Below are positions 34,861 to 46,199 of a DNA stretch of 64,000 bases, piece by piece. The translations under genes were made by a program, and so were the position numbers. Position 1 is the first letter of the stretch; each line of letters opens with the position of its first letter. The stretch lies in assembly GCF_001625215.2 (NCBI RefSeq), contig NC_030389.2:30803454-30867453 (forward strand), written 5' to 3'. Under the pieces are notes generated by a model. That model saw only the letters and a program-made list of their open reading frames with translations, ran no database searches and was not told the origin of the DNA. This stretch comes from Daucus carota subsp. sativus (lineage: Eukaryota; Streptophyta; Magnoliopsida; Apiales; Apiaceae).

Positions 34861-36018
34861 TTAATCTGAAATAATTTTTTTTTGATATCTTTCATCCAAA
34901 AATTTCAGAAAATTAGAAAAATAGAACGGAGCTATCTGAGAGGCGCCACCTACACGCCTCTCGCTTCTCCTTTATATAAGTATATTGATTGTAAACAAGA
35001 TTCAATAGGGAAAATGATTCAATAATTTAGACCAATAGGAATATAGGATATCGATAATAATATATAGTCAAATATCGATAAGAAAACAATGGTATAAGAG
35101 CGGACAATAATGCAAAAAAATTGGATGGAAAAGGACGTTCATTGCTTGGGCCCCAAGTTAAGTTTCATTTTCACTACGGGCACGTCATCTCTCACATCCA
35201 CACACTTTCAACCTGTTGGTGAAGTCGTAGTTTAAAATATTTCGGATTTTAAATTGTGAAATAAATCGAATATTGATTTAAAATTATAAATAATTAAAAA
35301 TTATTTTTAATCTAGAAATTAGTTTGAAATATTTTTTGTTGATTTCTATTTATTTCTGATAACAGTCACCCTTAAGTCACAAATTACTCTTATGTCAATT
35401 TTGTTTTTATAAATTATTATATTTCTAATGATTCATAAGTTATCAATAAATTAAAATTATTCATTTTAAACTCTTAACTTATCATGTTATGTGACGTTAA
35501 GTTATAAATCATAATTTTAAATTTAGTCAAATAAGAATATAGAAGTTCATTAATTATATATTAATTTAAAAATAGCCAGTTATATAATGACAACTTTCGA
35601 TTCTCTTTGCTTTATTTCAATATATATTTTTGAAAACTCGTTTGTAAGTCGCAGCATTTTTCACTTCCTGATTGAGGACTGAAATTACCATAATGTCAAT
35701 TATGTCCAACAGAAAAGATCACGCAGTGTCTCCATTTTATGTATAAAGCTATTTCTATTTTCACGTGCAAGATTTTAGTCATTGTGTGTGGTGACAAATG
35801 CCACCATTTCAGGAAAAAGAACAAACATAAAACTTTGATCCAAGATACGGTTAAGATTGAGTTACATATACTAGTACTGTTACAGATATATAAAATAAAT
35901 ATATAGGAGATTTTGCTAAATTTACTGTGATACCTGTTCATATTTTTCCAAATACTTGACGAAGCAATGGTTGATTTAACTGTATGATTTATATATATAT
36001 AGGGTTTCATTATTATTA
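34861..36018. other. Intergenic, AT-rich
   Basis: No gene or clear element. TGGTATAAGAGCGG at about 35090 resembles an initiator-Met primer-binding site with one change and could mark the end of an eroded LTR, but no matching LTR borders were found. Confidence 0.3.
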
Positions 36019-36466
36019 GGGGTCGTTTGGTTCAGGGTTTCCTGGTATCAGGTATGGGTTTTGTTCATTACAAACCCATACCTGGTGTTTGGTTGAGAAT
36101 TTTATTTCATCAAACCCATTCCTCAAACCCACAAGGTATGAGAATTTCATACCCAAGGGGGGAGGTGGGTATGAAACGTGGGTTTCAGGAATCAAAATTG
36201 TTCTCTTTTATTTTCATTATTATATATATTATTTATTGTAAATTTTTAACACAAAATGAAACTAATGACTTAAAAATGTATATAAATATTAATTTAATGA
36301 TATTTTAAATTAATTACAATTAACAACTCATAAATATTATAATTCAACCATATTCATTCCACCACTCAACCAAACACCTGATATCATAAATAATACCTCA
36401 ACCCCATATCAGCTTAACCCGATTCCTCATTCCAACCCCATACCCCCTCTCCAACCAAACGACCCC
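36019..36466. mobile_element. PIF/Harbinger (Tourist-like) MITE
   Basis: Inverted ends GGGGTCGTTTGGTT and AACCAAACGACCCC are flanked by TTA on both sides (36016-36018 and 36467-36469), the 3-bp target duplication of PIF/Harbinger elements. Inner sequence (CATACC, AAACCCA and complements) extends the repeats. 448 bp; the 93-codon frame inside is not a gene. Confidence 0.85.
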
Positions 36467-36469
36467 TTA

Positions 36470-38649
36470 TTGTTATAGGTGAAATCGATCAAACATTATT
36501 AATTAGGATTTAGGGACAAAAATTGAGAATAACATTTGGATATCTAACACTTTTCCTTGATTATATTACACATTTTTTACTGTTATTATTCAAAATAATT
36601 GTTGATCTTTATTAGAATGGACCACAATAACAAATATTAATATTTAAATATTAATAATATTATTATTTTAGGATAATTATATTTAATAGATGATCATGTG
36701 AGTTTCAGGTCTGTTCAAGTTCTTCAAATATAAGTTGGTCAAATATAATTAACATAATAACATTTGTTACAATATTATGCAAGGAAAGCGTCTTATTAAC
36801 ATGGAGGGATTTTATAATTTCTTATAAATTTTATTTATAATATTAACATCAAGAATTTTTGCTAGCCGGAGATGCTTCGGACTAGCTAGTACCATAGAGA
36901 TTAATATTATATTAATATTATAGTACAATGCATTTGCATCATTAAATATTTGTGGTTAGCTTTAAGTTCAACAGTTTATAAGTGGTACACAGCTTTCTTA
37001 AATTTAAATTAATGTGATTGAGATGTATACATCAAAATAAATCTGATTGTGATATCGTTGCATGCTTGATTTGCCTTTGAGAAGCACTAGAAAACAAGCT
37101 TTTCTAGAAACAACGTGATGCACTTAGTTTATATCGACGATATATAATTCATTTTGTTTATTATATATTGTAAAGTGCATGTAGAAATTAGATGCCTCCA
37201 ATATATACAAAAAGGAGTGGCCTACGATGTTCTTAAGCTTTACAGCCTTTTTGAAAACATATTTGCTTTAGGCATCTGAATATCTGCGTGGTATATATTG
37301 TTTAAAATAATTTAAGGCTAAATAATCCGCCTATATGATGGGAGAGAGCTAGCTCGACAAATGTCTGTAATTTCACAGAAAAGAGAAATATTGAGAATTT
37401 TTAAATAATATTTTGACTATGTTTGGTTGATAAATTTTTAATTTGTCTTTTAATATTTTTGGTTAATAAAGAAGTACAAATTAAATCACGTTATTGAATA
37501 TCTGTGAACATATTCGAGAATCTTTACAGCAGCGCTCTTTACAAATTAAAAGGACGGGCGGGTCGACGACTCGAGGGCGATGAAATAACTTAAATTATAA
37601 GGATTCATCTCTTGTTTTGATACTCGCTTATCACGTACTTATTATTACAAATATATATATCTGTAACATATATCAATTTAAAATCATTTAAAAAGTATTG
37701 AATAGAATTTTATTATATATTCTTTTATATAATTAGGTTTACATATCTTAGAAACCCTTAACGAATCTCATTTTGAGAATCGAATCCCAAATTAGAAATA
37801 ATACGATATAATTCTTTACTATAAACTTGTCTCATCCAGTTATGTTTCACATAATTTGAGAAATAATATAGTTATTGTTTTAATATTTTCTCTTTTTTCG
37901 AATATTTGATGTTGATCCACACATATTTTAAGTTCATTGACCACATGTATAGAAGTAATATTTTTTAAATTAATTATAAGTTGTCCAGAAAAAAATTAAA
38001 AATATGGGGTCAATATTTTTAAATTTTATCTGCGGTTAATTGGGGTGCAGTATATAGGCAGCTGATAGCCCTGTTTTCTTAGTTTTCAGTTCTATGATTC
38101 ACAAAGATCAGTGCGCGCTAAAATCGTACTTATGTTAACTTTAGCAATTAGTTGACCTTCAATTAATCTGTGGAGTATATTTAACCAGTTTGATGTCGGT
38201 TGTCTACGCATTTGAATTTTTACATCATGACAATATCCCAACTCTAGATTCCGCAAAATGTTTAATTAAAGAGTACTTTTAGTTTTACCTTATACTCAAA
38301 TTGTAGAAATGAAAATGTACATGCTGGATTTTATTTATAATAATATATTTTACTTTTACGTGACCTATATCACCTATTATATTTATTTGTGATGTTTTGT
38401 CACCTGCACAATACCGGAGAAAAAAGAAATCAAACCTTTTATGAAATCAAATCTTTCCAAAACTATTGAGAGGTTGACGGCGATTATAATAACTTATCTT
38501 TTTCGCTCTCAAAATCAAACACACACTGCATTGATGCGACATCTTCAGCCTTTCCCACAAGCAATAGAATCACCTCTACTCTACTCTACTGCTCCCCTCT
38601 CTCTATCCTTCTTGCGCGTCCTTTCATTTCCTCCCAAACCCTAGCCCAT
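36470..38649. other. Intergenic, upstream of WRKY57
   Basis: No gene found. A Helitron-like 3' end may lie at 36861-36890 (imperfect hairpin CCGGAG ATG CTTCGG, then CTAGCTAGT). The last part should contain WRKY57 promoter sequence. Confidence 0.35.
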
Positions 38650-38838
38650 CCCCCTCTCCCCCCTCTCCCTCCCTCTCTCTCTCCCATCTCTCTCTCCCCC
38701 TCTCCCTCCCTCCCTCTCTCTCTCCCATCTCTCTCTCCCCCTCTCCCTCCCTCTCTCTCTCTCCCATATCTCTCTCCCTCTCCCTCCCTCTCCCTCCCTA
38801 CCTCCTTCCTCTCTCTCTCTCCCTCTCTCTCTCCCACT
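38650..38838 (+). repeat. CT-rich polypyrimidine tract before WRKY57
   Basis: Almost uninterrupted CT sequence, partly a 60-bp repeat with CTCTCTCCCATCTCTCTCTC, ends about 25 bp before the WRKY57 start codon. It is probably in the 5' leader or core promoter; such tracts often bind GAGA-type regulators in plants. Its complement gives false Arg/Glu/Gly frames. Confidence 0.8.
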
Positions 38839-38862
38839 GCAGCTGAAATCCATATAATTTAC

Positions 38863-41800
38863 ATGGATGAATCCGATAAGCTGGATCCCCCCACTGACTT
38901 CTCCCCCGAGTCAAGCTGGACACTCGGCGCCGACCCGGCCAACATGTACAACACTTTCTTCCCCGATAGCGACTTCGGATGGAATCTTCATCCCGAGAAC
39001 CCCCACAATTTCGCCGACTTCGATCGGATCGACCATAATTTCGCCGGATCTTCCACTTTTCCGGCGATCACTAGGGTTCCTCACGAAAACCCTAGCAGTA
39101 ACAACATAGATACCGTGCTCCCCGAAATGGAGGCTCAAAGTGGCCCGGCGGCTGATAATAACCAGTCGGTGTCATCCAGTACGTCGGAAGACCTGCCGGA
39201 AAAGTCGACAGCCTCCGCCTCTTCCGCCGACATAGCCACTCCGGAGACAGCGTGAGTGTTTTGCGTGTACTACACATAATTTATACACATAGTACCACGT
39301 ACTTCCCTACTATAATTTCAATTTACCCTAGCTATAAATATTACTCTCGTACAACTTCCCCTGTCCTAATAAAAAATAATTTAATCCAATAAATACTCGG
39401 AAATCAGGGATCAATCGGGTCAAGCTGAGCTAATTAAATACTCCGACGAGTATTCCGATTTCTTACATCAAAATCAAATACAATCTATTTCTGAAAACAA
39501 TTTAATTTTGAACAAAAAATTTGTTAAATTATCTAGTTTATCAAGCAGATATAGTTATAAGTAAATAATATCTAAAAAAACATGTGAAGGAAACAATTCC
39601 GCGTCCGTACGAGCTCAGTCAACACGGCTCACCAACTTGGAAGGGTGGCATTTGTGTAATTTAGTGGAAAAACAGGGGTTTTATGTGAGAAGATGTGAAG
39701 TAGGGTTGATGGATGTTCCGTATTGCAGGCGCCGTTATTGCGGCGGGAATGGCGTGGGGTGTGGCTTTTTGGTGTGGTCAATGATAGGGTTGCATCCAAT
39801 GATGGTGCACACATCTTATTTTATTATTTTATATTCTTGTGCGTGTTACCAAAGTATGATCATTTTGTCATGCGTGTTTGATATCTCGCTTTTTATCTCT
39901 CACAATTATTTGTGCACTTGCCTATTTGTAGTATAACTTTCTATTTCTACTACATTTCCTTTCCCTAACATTTTTGCCAGCATTTCAGTCGGTCGAGAAG
40001 TTACTTTAAGTTAAGTGAAATGGACTTTTAGCCTTTCTGTCAGTATAGGGTGTCAATTCGAGAGCAACTTATAAGTTATTTATAAATTAAGTCAAACGGG
40101 GTTATCCTGGCTAGTTTTTTCAGTACAAAAAAGATTAGGGTAATATGCAGAGGGCCGGATTGGTTTGTGAGGAAGTAGGGTTAGCGCTAATAATGCTTTG
40201 AATTTAGGTTAATTGCACTGGCAGAATGTTGCAGAGGGTTTGACAATAGTAGCTTGTTTGCATATAAGTTTACTTTGGAATGTAATTTACAGTTGGCCTT
40301 ATATATGCTTAACTTCGAAATGTAAGTTGATCAGTATATTTGCAACTTTTTGAGGCGGAATTCTGTATTCGAGCGGTAAGTTCTGCGTACATCTTACGTA
40401 CTGTTTACTTCTTGAACGAGATTTAGGGTCATGTTTTCTGGTTGTTAATAAGCTAAGCAAGTCAGGAACAACAATTAAGCAATACCAACCGTAAACACTG
40501 TGGACAATTAAGTGTTTTAATGGTTAGCCGCCAAATTAGATATAGTGAACAGCAGAGGGGTGCAAGACCATTAAGCTAGCTTAATTCATGTTTGCTAGCC
40601 AACACACAGGCTTATTATTAGTGCTTCTCAATTGTGCTTTAATTTGCTTGCTGCATTTTGTGAGCTGATCATTTATATATGTGATGCAGGATCAAGGAGA
40701 AGAAGAAGGGGGCGAAGAGGATTCGGCAGCCACGGTTTGCGTTCATGACGAAAAGCGATATCGATAATCTTGAAGACGGTTATCGGTGGAGAAAATATGG
40801 ACAGAAAGCTGTTAAAAATAGTCCATTTCCTAGGTTCTTCTCACTTCCTCCCATATACATTCATCCCCTTCTCAAACTTCACCTCTCATAACTCATATAT
40901 AGTACCAATCTTCCTGCTATAGCTGTATAGCTAGGTTATCACTTCAGCAATCTTGACGTGAGTATGAAAATTACGCTTAAGAAAATTAAAATTTTGGAGG
41001 ATATTTATTTCATTTATAGTCATATTAATTTACTGTATTGACCAAATAAAATACATGGCATACAGTTTGATTATGAAAATATAAATTTGAAATTTGTGGT
41101 ACACGATTGTTCTTAAATATGTTAATAATGAAGTGAGTATCAAAGTGGGCTCGATATATTAAGTTGGTACTGAACTCTCAAGTCGGTCACTTAAATCAAT
41201 TACGTGTACCTCTAAATATGAGTTCAATGATAAAAATACTAGTTATATATGTTTACACATTATTCATGAATGTTATCACAACTAAGTACAATAACGTTAT
41301 AACTTCTAATATTTATGATAATATATTTAGATTTTATTAAATTTATTTACTATTTAATTTGAATTAAAACAAAGAAAATAATTATATAATTAAAAATAAA
41401 TAATAAATAAACTTGATAAAATCTAAATATATTATCATAAATACAAGAAACTATAATCTAGTACTTTGTTGCGGGAACATTCAAGAATAATTTGTAAACC
41501 TTATAAATAATATTTTTAATCCTTGAAGTCATAATTTCGAGATACATGCAACTCACTTAAGTGAGTGATTTGCGTTTTGAGTTCGGTGACCAACTTGATA
41601 TGTCGAACCCATTTTGATGACTCACTTAATTATTAACCCTGGTAATAAATTACATTTATATAATTTAAGTATTTTTGTAGGTGACTATATATGTGAAACT
41701 ATTATAAGTGAGAGAGATTAACTATTGGACTATTAAAATTTCTGAAATATTAATATCAATTTTATTGAATGTGTATATGCCCCTCACAATTGGTGCAAGG

Positions 41801-42871
41801 AGTAAAATATTTATATAAATATATGAACAACAGTAGTTATCCCAAATTCTGTATTTAAATTATTTTTTTCAAATAATGTGATAGACAAATGATTAATTTT
41901 ATTTGGATGATTTATATGTATACAAGAAATCGCGTTATTATTTGTTTGAGTGGAATAAATCATACTTTATCAATTGTATTTGGTAATTTTTTTGGATATC
42001 TAGCACTTTCCCTACATTGTATGATATATTCCGAATCTTAATTAATGATATGTAAGAGCATCTCCAATGGGAGGTGCCAAGAGGGGTGCCATGACATAGA
42101 CCGGCACTCTCGTTGGTACCCCATTGGAGATGTTGGGGTGCTATTGGGGTGCCAAGTGACTTGGCATGGGTGCCACTTTGGTGTGCCAAAAGTTGGCAAC
42201 TCATAAAGTAGGATGTCAAATTCATTTGTGGTCCCAATAATACATAAATATAGCTAGATTTGTGGTCCCAATAAGTTGGCATCTTGGAGTGCCAACCATC
42301 GGAGTGTATTTTAAAAAAAGAGTGCTAAAAATGATTTGGAAGAGTGTGAATATAAAAAATAAAATTTTTAAATTATGTGTCAAAATTGGCACCCCTTGAA
42401 GGGTGACAGCCATCGGAGATGCTCTAAGGATACATCAAGCTAGCTCTATGCATCTAATAAGAAGCTAGCTAGGTCTATTAATAACATTGCACAAATGTTC
42501 TTCATTTTGTTAATTTATCGATTTGAGTTTGAATCTGCAGGAGCTATTACAGGTGCACAAACGGCAAATGCTTGGTGAAGAAACGAGTGGAACGATCTTC
42601 TGATGATCCAAGCACTGTAATCACAACTTACGAAGGCCAGCACTCTCACCACGCCATTGGATTTCCTCGAGGTTCCCCGCCAGGCTTCATCACTCACCAA
42701 GGCTTGATTTCCCAGCACTTTTATCCTCCGGGAATTCAGTTTCCAGCTCCAGGACGACAGCAAGTAAGTAATTCTCGGCTTATTCAACCACGCCAATTGA
42801 TTTCAGCGGCTCGAGAATCGCCCACGGATGGCTTGCTTGGTGATATTGTGCATCCGGGAGGGCGTACGTAG
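38863..42871 (+). CDS. WRKY57: WRKY transcription factor, group IIc (WRKY57-type)
   Basis: Three exons, 38863-39251, 40690-40833 and 42541-42871: 864 nt, 287 residues. The single WRKY domain has the standard WRKYGQK (163-169) and a C2H2 zinc site C183-x4-C188-x23-H212-x-H214, which is group IIc. The domain intron falls after PFPR, as is usual for this group. A basic [20 protein letters not shown] stretch precedes the domain, fitting nuclear import. Conserved pieces outside it ([36 protein letters not shown]) match Arabidopsis WRKY57 as I remember it. That protein binds W-box promoters and has reported roles in drought and in jasmonate/auxin-controlled leaf senescence. The acidic Ser/Pro-rich N-terminus is probably an activation or interaction region. 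The gene looks intact; target genes here are unknown. Confidence 0.95.
41121..41638. mobile_element. Long foldback element in WRKY57 intron 2
   Basis: Left arm GTTAATAATGAAGTGAGTAT matches the complement of the right arm (ACTCACTTAATTATTAAC). Pairing continues inward: GGGCTCGATATATTAAGTTGG with CCAACTTGATATGTCGAACCC, and TTTATGATAATATATTTAGA with its complement at about 41422-41443. So nearly the whole ~518 bp can fold into one long imperfect hairpin. I could not define a clean target-site duplication. Confidence 0.75.
42056..42424. mobile_element. Tourist-like MITE in WRKY57 intron 2
   Basis: Inverted ends GAGCATCTCCAATGG and CCATCGGAGATGCTC flanked by TAA (42053-42055 and 42425-42427), as for PIF/Harbinger. 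369 bp, with repeated GGTGCCA/TGGCACC words. It ends 116 bp before exon 3. The short minus-strand frames across it are not genes. Confidence 0.85.
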
Positions 42872-43659
42872 CTGCTTAACTTGGACTCATTAATTAGCTA
42901 GGGTATGTGTAGTACTTTTTGATTTTTGATTAACTAATTGATGAGCTTAATTATTTAAATTAACATTCTTATGAAATGTTAATCAACTCTTTCACCATAT
43001 CAAACTTTAAGACTATCAAATAATAATGTAGGTAAATAACAAAGAAGAAGAGCACTATGAAAATTTTCCAACTCTCAATTTCTTTGAGCAAAAGGTCGAA
43101 AGTTTTTTACAATTAACTTGTTCCTTATTTGAAATTGTGAGTTGTTTCGGGAGATTGAAAATGAAATTATATATGGATTATGTATTCTCGTTCCGAAGCC
43201 GTCTTCCATGTTACAATTATTTGACATTTTCGTGAATTATGCATTTGTTCCATTTGGACGTGAAAAGGGAGCTGGCTAGGAAGTGAATTCGGCGAATATA
43301 ATTCTTAGTTGAATGGCCAGCAGAAGAGATCTTTTCACCTCGTCTACAGTTTTATTGGAGCACAAAACATGTGTGGCTGAATCCTGCATGTTTGATTAAC
43401 GTATATCTGACCATAAATTCGATATACTTGGAAATTAGACTAAAAAAAAAAAAAAAAAACTTATGAAAAATTATCACTGATGTGCTATAAGGCAACAAAC
43501 TGATCTTGAAACTTTTACAGGTCTTGATTACCTATGCAAAAGTCACATGCAAGATATTCTTCCATCAGTATACATGTACTAAAACCTTTTTCGTTTAAGT
43601 AATTTAATCAAAATGTATGAATATTGCTATGTGTTAGTGAGAGAAATTGGGTACTATAG
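42872..43659. other. WRKY57 3' flank
   Basis: No gene seen. Probably includes the WRKY57 3' UTR. A 19-base poly(A) run begins near 43442. Confidence 0.4.
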
Positions 43660-44049
43660 GAGCATCTCCAACCATGGAGACCCCTTAGCTAAAAGGTGAG
43701 TAATCATACCAAAAATAAAAAATTTAGGCAACCATTTCAAAAGTTCATACTCCAACCATAGTGACCTGCTGTCTATAAATTTAGCCAACCTCCTGTGGAT
43801 GACTAAATTTGTTGAACCTCTACAGACCTGTAAAAAATCTGTACGATGATTACACATCATTTATTACCATATTAAACTGATATATTCTATTTGTAACAAC
43901 TAAAATATTTATAACATACTCTTTTTAAACTATAGCCAATCAATATAGTCAATAGCATTGAAGCAAAATGTCTTACACAGCAAATTTTACATAATGTCTT
44001 ACAGGTCCCATTTAGCCAACGATTATAGCCAACGCCATTAGAGATGCTC
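43660..44049. mobile_element. Tourist-like MITE downstream of WRKY57
   Basis: Inverted ends GAGCATCTCCAACCATGG and CCATTAGAGATGCTC, with TAG/TAA (43657-43659 and 44050-44052) as a slightly diverged 3-bp duplication. 390 bp. The ends resemble the MITE at 42056 but the interior differs, so a related but separate family. Confidence 0.75.
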
Positions 44050-44052
44050 TAA

Positions 44053-45005
44053 CACTTTATAATATAAATTGTCTAATTTGTAAATATTGCGTTGAACTGT
44101 CAATTAAGATTTAAGCAGATTCGCAGCTAAGCCTCTGTTGCATGCGGGCGATAATTTTGATAATGATTGTACTGATCACTTCATCAAAATTAGGGCGATA
44201 CAAAATCTATGTACAGGTTTCACTCAAGTTTATAAGTGCTCTCGTCGTTACTCAATAAATAGGACCTCAACAAATGATTTTTATATAAGAAAATTTTAAT
44301 ATAGTTCTCCCTTGTCATGGGTCGTGGCTTAAAATGTATAGTTTGTTATATTATCATTTGAACATTGATTTGTAGTTGTTTATAGAAACACCAAAAAATT
44401 TTAGGATCTTTTTTCTAGACGAATTGAATCTTAGATGAATGTATTTAAGTTGTCGATTAATATATAGCACATATATATTATTTTTACCCTTCGATTGTAT
44501 GTCAAGAAGTAGGTTTTATCAGCTCATAAATCGCAGGATCTACTTTATATTTTAGTAGAAGTTTGATGGGTTGCCGCTGCCGAACATCGAACCTCTCGTG
44601 CCTGTGGAAGCTGTAGAGATCCATTCCCTCTAAAACCTTAAGATGTTAGAAGAGGACCCTTCATGGATCTTATACTTATATTCAACTGAATGACTATATG
44701 AGCATTGAGCAGACACATTTTATGTAGTACTAACTACAAAAAGTCCATTTTAGTTGAGGTATGAGCAGACACACACACACTTCATGTAACTTCTCTATAT
44801 AGTAACTTTTAAGTTTTTTGTGAAATCTTTTGCAGGCTGAAAGTATAACGGACGACAGCTGAATCTCAAATCACAACCACTTACAGAGACTTGTTTGGGC
44901 TCCTTAACACATCTTAAGCCTTTTTTGATAGATGGTGGGCCTTAATTTACCCTTATCAAGAATGAGGCGCAACAGAAAAAAAGGCTTTGATTATAAAGCA
45001 ATGTT
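44053..45005. other. Intergenic up to the LTR retrotransposon
   Basis: No gene recognised. A short frame at 44932-45138 crosses the element border and is not real. Confidence 0.4.
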
Positions 45006-45341
45006 TTCATTGATAACGCCAGATCCCGTTCCGGCCCTTTCTCCGCCTTGCTCCGTCGTCTTGCGGTGTAGCTGCTGGATGGGTGCCTGCAAAACAACGC
45101 CAGAGGGGGGTTTGGACCCCGAGGCGCCTCCGGCGTGAGAGTAAGAGCGGGCTCGAAAGTAGTCAGACGGAAAATGAGCTATCTATCAATGTAGAGGGTG
45201 TGTGTATGGTGGTTGCTGTATGTGGTTGCTTGTGTGTTTATGTTTGCTGTGTGTATGAAATATGAGTGTGGAGGCAGAAGAGAGAGAGAGAGAGAGGAGA
45301 AGAGAGTAGAGAGGAGAGCCCTTAAACCTCTTATCCTTGGT

Positions 45342-45350
45342 CTATTTATA
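45342..45350 (-). promoter_or_regulatory. TATA box in the LTR
   Basis: Plus-strand CTATTTATA is TATAAATAG on the minus strand. It is followed leftward by a pyrimidine-rich CTCTCTCTTCTCC stretch suitable for initiation. The same site lies at about 52504-52512 in the other LTR. It supports minus-strand transcription of the element. Confidence 0.6.
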
Positions 45351-45529
45351 GGCCAAGGATTAGGGTTTAAGGGTAGGAAACCTGAATCTTGGCCATACAC
45401 CTGTATGTCTCGAATCCCTACACGTGTCCCCGTGTCAGCTTGTCGTTTCTTGACAGTAGTTATTCATGTTCTGTCCCTATCACCTGGGTCTTCCATTCAT
45501 CATGTGCTGGTCCGGGGGAGGGATGGATT

Positions 45530-45665
45530 GGTTGTGTCTGAGTCCGAGATCGTCTCCCGGGTCCGGATCATCTCCGAAGTCTAGGATTGTGTCTTGGGTC
45601 CGGGCCATCTCCAGGGTCCGGGATCATCTCCTGGGTCCGGGATCATCTCCGGGTCATGTAGTGCA
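45530..45665 (+). repeat. Short GGTCCGG(G)ATCATCTCC repeats in the LTR
   Basis: Five diverged copies of a 20-30-bp word built on GGGTCCGG and ATCATCTCC lie near one LTR tip, and the same array is in the other LTR (about 52690-52825). In element orientation this is the start of U3, upstream of the TATA box, where enhancer repeats are often found. Confidence 0.7.
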
Positions 45666-45688
45666 TGGATCCGGATTATACCCTATCA

Positions 45689-45710
45689 TTTGCCCCCCAC
45701 TCCCTTATAC
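45689..45710 (-). other. Polypurine tract of the LTR element
   Basis: On the minus strand AAGGGAGTGGGGGGCAAA sits immediately upstream of the LTR tip TGATAGGG. Position and base composition are those of the plus-strand primer site. Confidence 0.65.
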
Positions 45711-46199
45711 AGATTTTCTGTGTGAGGGAGTAGAGTGTTGTGTCCGGTCTGGGATAAGCCCTTGAGATGTTTTTCGCGTCTTGCTTCAGACAAGTCTGAG
45801 TCGCTCTATATTTCTTACAAAACGAGCGCTGGAGTCCGGGACCACAAGTAGGGTCCGGGTTGATGGTCTTTGTTTTTGCGGGCTTGGGGCGCCAACCTTT
45901 TGAAAGATGAGATGTACGCATATATTTTCATATTTTCTCCGAAATTCTAGCTGTTGCGGGTCCGGTATGAGAGAGTGAGTCCAGACTTCCAACAAGTCCT
46001 TGGCTCCGAGTCCGGAGTTAGAATGGAGGTCCGGATCGATTGTTGGCTTGGAGCATCCTTTTCTTTTTAATATATATTTTTCCAAGTTCTAGATCCGGAC
46101 TAATAATGCTTGATCCATTAACATTTGTCATACTAATCATGTGTTGAGGTCCGAGACCAAAAGCGAGGTCCGGAATAATCAGGATGCGGTGTGTGTCTA

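Larger units (their letters stand above)
45011..45688 (-). repeat. LTR (3' LTR in element orientation)
   Basis: Begins TGATAACGCC and ends CCCTATCA on the plus strand, giving TGATA..TATCA inverted tips. Against the other LTR I see one substitution (CCAGAGG against CCGGAGG near 45103) and a 2-bp difference in a GA run. A minus-strand TATA box lies at 45350-45342. Frames read through it are artefacts. Confidence 0.92.

Noticed and set aside
36027..36308. 93-codon plus-strand frame
   Set aside because: Lies entirely within a Tourist-like MITE.
38586..38853. Minus-strand Arg/Glu/Gly-rich frames
   Set aside because: Complement of the CT-rich tract before WRKY57; low-complexity artefact.
45198..45584. 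128-codon frame and its twin at 52426-52746
   Set aside because: Both are inside the LTRs of the same retroelement and run against its transcription; no domain seen.
45689..45712. Reading the 45-52.8 kb element as plus-strand, with a primer site after the left LTR
   Set aside because: TTTGCCCCCCACTCCC has no TGG start and matches no usual tRNA; on the minus strand the same bases make a good polypurine tract, and a TGG-type primer site is found at the other LTR.
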